From: DASUKL01 sp036278755
GTDB taxonomy: Bacteria > Chloroflexota > Limnocylindria > Limnocylindrales > CSP1-4
DNA: 5,235 bases
Assembly: GCA_036278755.1 (NCBI GenBank)
Contig: DASUKL010000068.1
Location: 1 to 5,235 of the forward strand
Reading direction: 5' to 3'
Made by a program: the position numbers and the translations under genes. The notes below the pieces were generated by a model. That model saw only the letters and a list, made by a program, of their open reading frames with translations, did not search any database and was not told where the DNA came from. Shown here piece by piece: positions 1-5,235 of the stretch. The number at the start of each line of letters is the position of its first letter. Position 1 is the stretch's first letter.

Positions 1-138
1 GGCGCGGTACTCGGACGCGCCGCGCAGGGCGAGGTACTTCGTGATCGCCGCCGTGAGCGTCGTCTTGCCGTGGTCGATGTGGCCGATCGTGCCGATGTTG
101 ACGTGGGGCTTGGTGCGCTCGAACTTCTTCTTCGCCAT
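1..138 (-). CDS. tuf: Translation elongation factor EF-Tu, N-terminal fragment (cut by left window edge)
   Basis: EF-Tu is the cytoplasmic GTPase that carries aminoacyl-tRNA to the ribosomal A site. Only the first 46 codons are here. The ATG lies at 138-136 and the protein opens MAKKKFERTKPHVNIGTIGH. The P-loop (G1) GHIDHGKT is at residues 19-26, followed by TLTAAITKYLALRGASEYRA. The G2-G5 motifs and domains II and III lie beyond the edge. The start is fixed by the conserved MAKxKFERTKPH opening and by an AGGAG Shine-Dalgarno at 155-151, 12 nt upstream, a slightly long spacing. It follows fusA by 52 nt, the usual str-operon order. Residue 21 of the P-loop is Ile rather than the more common Val, a conservative change seen in many bacteria. 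The LALRG segment after AAITK resembles Chloroflexota EF-Tu as I recall it. Identity is effectively certain; the rest of the gene cannot be assessed. Confidence 0.98.
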   Translation of the reverse strand, partial: MAKKKFERTKPHVNIGTIGHIDHGKTTLTAAITKYLALRGASEYRA

Positions 139-150
139 CGCCGGATGTCG

Positions 151-155
151 CTCCT
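151..155 (-). promoter_or_regulatory. Shine-Dalgarno site for tuf
   Basis: AGGAG on the minus strand lies 12 nt before the tuf ATG at 138. It is in the 52-nt fusA–tuf gap (139-190). I see no convincing -35/-10 pair and no U-tract terminator in that gap, so tuf is probably co-transcribed with fusA. The gap also contains the GC-rich partial palindromes GGCCCGGCC and GGCCCAGGCC, too weak to call a structure. Confidence 0.65.
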
Positions 156-190
156 GTGTGGTGTCGGTCGGCCTGGGCCGGGCCGAGGAC

Positions 191-2266
191 TTAGACCTTC
201 GCCTTCTGGACGAGCTCGTTGGCCACGCTGGCCGGGACCTCGGCGTAGTGGCTGAATTCCATCGAATAGGTGGCCCGGCCCTGGGTCATCGACCGCAGGT
301 CCGTGGCGTAGCCGAACATCTGGGCCAGGGGCACGAAGGCCCGCACGACCTGGGTCGCGCCGTGGGAGTCCATGCCCTCGATGTGGCCGCGACGGCTGTT
401 GAGGTCGCCGATGACGTCGCCCATGAACTCCTCGGGCATGGTCGCCTCGACCCGCATGACGGGTTCGAGGACTACGGGGTCGGCCCGCTCGACGGCGTCC
501 TTGACGGCCATCGAGGCGGCGATCTTGAAGGCCATCTCCGAAGAGTCGACCTCGTGGTACGAGCCGTCGTAGACGGTGGCCCGCACGTCGACCATGGGGT
601 AGCCGGCGTAGACGCCCGACTCGAGGGCCTCGCGGATGCCCTGGTCGACAGCCCGCATGTACTCGCGAGGGATGGACCCGCCCACGATCTTGTCGACGAA
701 CTCGAAGCCGGCCCCCTTCTCCTGCGGCTCGAGGCGCAGCACGACGTGGCCGTACTGGCCCTTGCCGCCCGTTTGGCGCACGAAGCGGCCGTTGCCCTCC
801 GCGGCCCGCCGGATCGTCTCGCGGTAGGAGACCTGCGGTTTGCCGACGTTGGCGCCCACCTTGAACTCGCGGGTCATGCGGTCGACCAGCACGTCGAGGT
901 GCAACTCGCCCATGCCGGCGATGAGGGTCTGGCCGGTCTCCTCGTCGGTCTTGACCCGGAAGGTGGGATCCTCGTCGGCCAGGCGCTGGAGGGCCAGGCC
1001 CAACTTGTCCTGATCGACCTTCGTCTTGGGCTCGATGGCCACCTCGATGACCGGCTCGGGGAAGGTCATCGACTCGAGCACCACGGGATGCTCGGGGTCG
1101 CACAGGGTGTCGCCGGTGTAGGTGTCCTTCAGGCCCACCGCAGCGGCGATGTCGCCGGCGTAGACCTCCTCGATCTCCTCGCGATGGTTGGCATGCATCT
1201 GGAGGATGCGGCCGATGCGCTCCTTGCGGCCCTTGGCCGGGTTGAGGACGTAGGAGCCGGCGCGCAGGGTGCCGGAGTAGACGCGGAAGAAGGCCAGCTT
1301 GCCGACGAAGGGGTCGGCGGCGATCTTGAAGGCCAGGGCAGCGAAGGGCTCCTCGTCGCTGGCGGTGCGGACGAGCTCGGCCCCGTCGCTGGGTCGCTGG
1401 CCGATGACCGGCGGCACGTCGAGGGGCGAGGGCAGGTAGTCGACGACGGCGTCGAGCAGCTTCTGGACGCCCTTGTTCTTGAGCGCCGAGCCGGTCATGA
1501 CGGGGATGATCTTGTTCTGCAGGGTGCCCAGCCGAAGGCCTCGCTTGAGCTCGGCCACGGTCAGCTCCTGGCCCTCGAGGTACTTGTGGGTCAGCTCGTC
1601 GTCGATCTCCGCGGCGGCCTCGACGAGGGTCGCCCGATGGTGCTCGGCCTCAGCCCGCAGATCGGCCGGGATGTCGGTCTCCTCGATCTCGTTGCCCAGG
1701 TCGTCGCGATACAGGTAGGCCCGCATCTCGACCAGGTCGATGAGGCCCTGGAAGGCGTCCTCCTGGCCGATCGGCATCTGGATGGGGACCGCGTTGGCCC
1801 CCAGGCGCTCGCGGATCATCTCCACATCCCGCCAGAAGTCGGCCCCCGTGCGGTCCAGCTTGTTGATGAAGCAGACACGCGGCACGCCGTAGCGGTCGGC
1901 CTGCCGCCAGACCGTCTCCGACTGGGGCTCGACGCCAGCCACGCCGTCGAAGACGACGACCGCGCCGTCGAGCACGCGGAGGCTGCGCTCGACCTCGACG
2001 GTGAAGTCCACGTGCCCGGGCGTATCGAGCAGGTTGATGCGATGCTCGTTCCAGAAGCAGGTGGTGGCCGCGGCCGTGATGGTGATCCCCCGCTCCTGCT
2101 CCTGGGGCATCCAGTCCATCGTCGCCGCGCCCTCGTGGACCTCGCCGATCTTGTAGATCTTCTTGGTGTAGAAGAGGATCCGCTCGGTGACCGTGGTCTT
2201 GCCCGCGTCGATGTGGGCGATGATCCCGATGTTGCGGGTGCGGGCGATCGAAGCCTGACGTGTCAT
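191..2266 (-). CDS. fusA: Translation elongation factor G (EF-G), complete, 691 aa
   Basis: EF-G is the ribosomal translocase: it uses GTP to move the tRNA–mRNA complex after peptide transfer and, with RRF, helps recycle ribosomes. The length of 691 aa is normal for the family (about 690-705). Domain I has G1 AHIDAGKT (residues 17-24), G2 RGITI (59-63), G3 DTPGH (81-85), G4 NKLD (135-138) and G5 GSA (259-261). Domain II follows at about 300-400. Domain III carries GMGELHLDV (451-459). Domain IV carries GGKGQYGHV (500-508) and GSYHEVDSSE (568-577), where His571 matches the tip histidine (E. coli H583) that contacts the A-site tRNA. Domain V carries EMFGYATDLRS-like QMFGYATDLRS (649-659) and SHYAEVP near the C-terminus. 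All GTPase motifs are intact. ATG at 2266 with AGGA 10 nt upstream; stop TAA at 193-191. It lies 25 nt after rpsG and before tuf, so it is the str-operon EF-G rather than a divergent paralogue. I see no frameshift or truncation. Confidence 0.99.
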   Translation of the reverse strand: MTRQASIARTRNIGIIAHIDAGKTTVTERILFYTKKIYKIGEVHEGAATMDWMPQEQERGITITAAATTCFWNEHRINLLDTPGHVDFTVEVERSLRVLDGAVVVFDGVAGVEPQSETVWRQADRYGVPRVCFINKLDRTGADFWRDVEMIRERLGANAVPIQMPIGQEDAFQGLIDLVEMRAYLYRDDLGNEIEETDIPADLRAEAEHHRATLVEAAAEIDDELTHKYLEGQELTVAELKRGLRLGTLQNKIIPVMTGSALKNKGVQKLLDAVVDYLPSPLDVPPVIGQRPSDGAELVRTASDEEPFAALAFKIAADPFVGKLAFFRVYSGTLRAGSYVLNPAKGRKERIGRILQMHANHREEIEEVYAGDIAAAVGLKDTYTGDTLCDPEHPVVLESMTFPEPVIEVAIEPKTKVDQDKLGLALQRLADEDPTFRVKTDEETGQTLIAGMGELHLDVLVDRMTREFKVGANVGKPQVSYRETIRRAAEGNGRFVRQTGGKGQYGHVVLRLEPQEKGAGFEFVDKIVGGSIPREYMRAVDQGIREALESGVYAGYPMVDVRATVYDGSYHEVDSSEMAFKIAASMAVKDAVERADPVVLEPVMRVEATMPEEFMGDVIGDLNSRRGHIEGMDSHGATQVVRAFVPLAQMFGYATDLRSMTQGRATYSMEFSHYAEVPASVANELVQKAKV

Positions 2267-2273
2267 CGTGCTG

Positions 2274-2280
2274 CCGTCCT
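2274..2280 (-). promoter_or_regulatory. Shine-Dalgarno site for fusA
   Basis: AGGACGG on the minus strand lies in the 25-nt rpsG–fusA gap. Its AGGA core (2280-2277) is 10 nt before the ATG at 2266, supporting that start codon. The gap is too short for a separate promoter. Confidence 0.6.
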
Positions 2281-2291
2281 GCGCGTCCCGC

Positions 2292-2756
2292 TCACCACTT
2301 GAAGTGGCTGAAGGCCTTGTTAGCCTCGGCCATCTTGTGGGTGTCGTCGCGCCGCTTGACGGCCGCGCCGAGGCCGTTCATGGCGTCCACGAACTCGGCC
2401 GCCAGCTTCTCGCTCATCGACTTGCCGGAGCGTTTGCGGGCCGATTGGACGAGCCAGCGCACGCCCAGCGAGACGCGCCGGTCGCCGCGGATCTCGACCG
2501 GGACCTGGTAGGTCGCCCCGCCTACCCGGCGGGGTTTGACCTCGATGATGGGGGTGGCGTTGCGCAGCGCGGCCTCGAGGACCTCGAGGCCGGGGCGGCG
2601 GGCCGAGGCCTCGGCCCGGGCCAGGGCCTGGCGCAGGATGCGCTCGGCCAGGCCCTTCTTGCCGTCCCGCATGATCTTGACCACGAAGCGGTCGGTGGTG
2701 CGGGTCAGGGCCGGAGCGTACTTGGCCTTGCGCGGGATCTGGGCGCGGCGAGGCAT
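2292..2756 (-). CDS. rpsG: 30S ribosomal protein S7, complete, 154 aa
   Basis: S7 is a primary 16S rRNA-binding protein that nucleates assembly of the 30S head and lines the E site. Bacterial S7 is usually about 156 aa. The conserved beta-hairpin region VGGATYQVPVEIR is at residues 78-90, the helix GVRWLV at 98-103, and the family-typical C-terminus MAEANKAFSHFKW at 142-154. The start MPRR at ATG 2756 is chosen by homology. An in-frame upstream extension to 2894 would run through rpsL and is not credible. The ATG begins 1 nt after the rpsL TAG (2760-2758), and only a weak GGTGG (2773-2769) precedes it, so translation probably relies on coupling to rpsL. The N-terminal 35 residues are divergent: the usual segment near PDPKxxS and VxxFINxLM is replaced by KYAPALTRTTDRFVVKIM. 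The core and C-terminus are standard, so this is ordinary S7. In E. coli, S7 is the autogenous repressor of the str operon through an rpsL–rpsG intercistronic site; there is no room for one here. Confidence 0.98.
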   Translation of the reverse strand: MPRRAQIPRKAKYAPALTRTTDRFVVKIMRDGKKGLAERILRQALARAEASARRPGLEVLEAALRNATPIIEVKPRRVGGATYQVPVEIRGDRRVSLGVRWLVQSARKRSGKSMSEKLAAEFVDAMNGLGAAVKRRDDTHKMAEANKAFSHFKW

Positions 2757-2757
2757 G

Positions 2758-3186
2758 CTAGCGGCCGCCCACCGCCGGCGCGGCCTTGGCGCCGTACTTG
2801 CTGCGACCCTGCTTGCGGTCGCGCACGCCGGCGGCGTCGAGGGTGCCGCGGATGATGTGGTACTTGACCGAAGGCAGATCGCGGACGCTGCCACCCCGGA
2901 CCAGGACGACGGAGTGCTCCTGGAGGTTGTGCCCGATGCCGGGGATGTAGGCCGTGACCTCGATGTTGTTGGTCAGGCGCACGCGGGCGATCTTGCGCAG
3001 GGCCGAGTTCGGCTTGGTGGGCGTCATCGTCCGCACCTGGAGACAGACACCCCGCTTCTGCGGCGAGCCGGGGACGGGCTCCAGCCGTTGACTGATGCTG
3101 TTCCAGTCCTTGCGCAGGGCCGTGGTCTTGACCTTGCGGACCTTGCGGGCGCGGCCGTGGCGCACGAGCTGCGAGATCGTGGGCAC
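2758..3186 (-). CDS. rpsL: 30S ribosomal protein S12, complete, 142 aa, with Thr/Arg at both classical streptomycin-resistance lysines
   Basis: S12 sits at the 30S decoding centre and helps set tRNA selection accuracy. It opens MPTISQLVRHGRARKVRKVK and retains PQKRGVC (42-48), PNSALRK (59-65), VTAYIPGIGHNLQEHSVVL and YHIIRGTLD. The start is GTG at 3186, supported by the universal MPTI opening and by AAAGGAG 12 nt upstream. Stop TAG is at 2760-2758. It has a roughly 14-residue longer loop (LRKDWNSISQRLEPVPG, about 24-40) before PQKRGVC than actinobacterial or E. coli S12, like Firmicutes and Chloroflexota proteins. By alignment, E. coli K42 (mature numbering) corresponds to Thr57 in TPTKPNS. 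E. coli K87 corresponds to Arg102 in SVRDLPS. Neighbouring R85 and G91 are both Ser (100 and 106). Asp103, matching the Asp88 modified by RimO in E. coli, is kept. The tail GAKAAPAVGGR is less basic than the usual GxKxPK ending. Identity is certain; the resistance phenotype is inference. Confidence 0.99.
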   Translation of the reverse strand: MPTISQLVRHGRARKVRKVKTTALRKDWNSISQRLEPVPGSPQKRGVCLQVRTMTPTKPNSALRKIARVRLTNNIEVTAYIPGIGHNLQEHSVVLVRGGSVRDLPSVKYHIIRGTLDAAGVRDRKQGRSKYGAKAAPAVGGR

Positions 3187-3349
3187 GAGGTGCGGAGGCT
3201 CCTTTCGAGACAGGGACGAAGGGCTGGGCGGCGACCGCGCCGGACGGCCGGCAGGCGGGACGACGCACGGTGTTCGATTCGGGATCCGTCACCACCGCGC
3301 GGCGGGGGCGACGGGGGCGCCCCCCACTCAGGCCGCGGAGCGGCCACGA
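3187..3349 (-). promoter_or_regulatory. Probable str-operon 5' leader with GC-rich hairpins
   Basis: If the promoter call at 3356-3385 is right, transcription starts near 3349 and leaves a leader of about 160 nt before rpsL. On the minus strand it holds three simple hairpins. The first is a 6-bp stem GGCCGC/GCGGCC with loop TCC (3331-3345), immediately after the start site. The second is a 7-bp stem GGGGGCG/CGCCCCC with a 7-nt loop (3304-3324). The third is a 5-bp stem GCCGG/CCGGC with a 4-nt loop (3239-3252). None is followed by a U-tract. No known riboswitch or tRNA-like fold is recognisable. The leader could be a regulatory target for a ribosomal protein, but that is inference; GC-rich DNA forms such stems easily. 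Confidence 0.4.
3199..3205 (-). promoter_or_regulatory. Strong Shine-Dalgarno site for rpsL
   Basis: AAAGGAG on the minus strand, 12 nt before the GTG codon at 3186. It is the best ribosome-binding match in the window and decides for the non-ATG start. It may partly pair with the adjoining CCTCC (GGAGCCTCC, 3202-3194), but the implied one-base loop makes that hairpin unlikely. Confidence 0.8.
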
Positions 3350-3355
3350 ACGGGG

Positions 3356-3385
3356 AGTGTATCAGGGCTCCAAGATCAGTGTCAA
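3356..3385 (-). promoter_or_regulatory. Candidate sigma70-type promoter of the str operon
   Basis: On the minus strand, a perfect -35 hexamer TTGACA (3385-3380) is followed by an 18-nt spacer and a -10 hexamer TACACT (3361-3356), which matches TATAAT at 4 of 6 bases including the key first two and last. TGA directly precedes the -10, giving a TGN extended -10 (TGATACACT). The predicted start is about 3349. The stretch is noticeably less GC-rich than its surroundings. It lies between the rpoC-end hairpin and rpsL, where an independent str-operon promoter is expected. No transcript data are available. Confidence 0.65.
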
Positions 3386-3398
3386 CGCGAGGGCGGCC

Positions 3399-3427
3399 GC
3401 CCGAGCCGCGCCTTCCGCGGCTCGGGC
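3399..3427 (-). terminator. Perfect 12-bp hairpin after rpoC; possible terminator or attenuator without U-tract
   Basis: A perfect inverted repeat: GCCCGAGCCGCG (3399-3410 on the plus strand) pairs with CGCGGCTCGGGC (3416-3427) around a 5-nt loop. On the minus strand it begins 5 nt after the rpoC stop. No run of T follows; the next bases are GGCCGCCC and then the TTGACA of the candidate promoter. A canonical intrinsic terminator is therefore not supported. A U-less terminator, a pause site or an mRNA 3'-end stabiliser are the alternatives. The structure itself is plain in the sequence; its role is inferred from position. Confidence 0.55.
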
Positions 3428-3432
3428 TCGGC

Positions 3433-5235
<1,803 letters not shown>

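Noticed and set aside
41..2302. A 753-codon plus-strand reading frame covering fusA
   Set aside because: It is the antisense shadow of fusA, kept open by GC-rich third positions. Its translation is a repetitive Asp/Leu/Val/Gly/His-rich sequence with no recognisable domain, while the minus strand encodes a full EF-G.
2753..2768. Overlapping GCATGC, GCTAGC and GCGGCCGC, resembling a cloning polylinker (SphI, NheI, NotI)
   Set aside because: These bases form the end of rpsL and start of rpsG in correct frame with a natural gene junction. No vector sequence surrounds them, so chance in GC-rich DNA is the simpler explanation.
2292..2894. Longer rpsG reading frame starting at 2894 (200 aa)
   Set aside because: The extra 46 residues lie inside rpsL in another frame and resemble no S7. 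The conserved MPRR start is at 2756.
2705..3295. Possible upstream or overlapping reading frame starting with GTG at 3295 in the rpsL leader
   Set aside because: It has no clear Shine-Dalgarno, does not stop before rpsL and runs through the whole of rpsL out of frame. It is not a credible leader peptide.
3301..3325. Plus-strand G runs suggesting a G-quadruplex
   Set aside because: Only two runs of five G occur close together on that strand, and their flanks pair as a simple hairpin. Four suitable tracts are not present.

Overview
The window is the rpoC–str operon junction of a GC-rich bacterium, with every gene on the minus strand. In transcription order (right to left) it holds the 3' part of rpoC (RNA polymerase beta'), a 246-nt intergenic region, rpsL (ribosomal protein S12), rpsG (S7), fusA (elongation factor G), and the first 46 codons of tuf (EF-Tu). 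Both edges cut genes: rpoC enters at the right edge near the start of the bridge helix, and tuf leaves at the left edge just after its P-loop. The long plus-strand reading frames opposite these genes are codon-bias shadows.

Taxonomy (inference): the S12 has the longer N-terminal loop seen in Firmicutes and Chloroflexota and absent from actinobacterial and proteobacterial S12. Very high GC argues against Firmicutes. The EF-Tu start (LALRG after AAITK) and the S7 and EF-G sequences resemble my recollection of Chloroflexota. A high-GC Chloroflexota lineage, perhaps uncultivated, is my best guess, with moderate confidence. The beta' trigger loop lacks the large SI3 insertion of Proteobacteria.

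Layout: rpoC ends at 3433, followed by a perfect 12-bp GC-rich hairpin without a U-tract. Next comes a candidate sigma70-type promoter (TTGACA, 18 nt, TACACT) and a leader of about 160 nt with several GC-rich hairpins. A strong Shine-Dalgarno sequence then precedes the GTG start of rpsL. rpsL and rpsG are separated by 1 nt, rpsG and fusA by 25 nt, and fusA and tuf by 52 nt with no promoter that I can see. This looks like one str operon that can be transcribed independently of rpoBC. The products work together: S12 and S7 build the 30S decoding centre and head, EF-Tu delivers aminoacyl-tRNA, EF-G translocates, and beta' is the catalytic RNA polymerase subunit.

No undescribed multi-gene system is present; this is core housekeeping DNA. 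Two protein-level oddities deserve attention. S12 carries Thr and Arg at the two lysines classically mutated in streptomycin resistance (E. coli K42 and K87). RpoC carries a roughly 120-residue acidic tail with repeated NP[LF] motifs and an Asp8 run beyond the conserved end of beta'.
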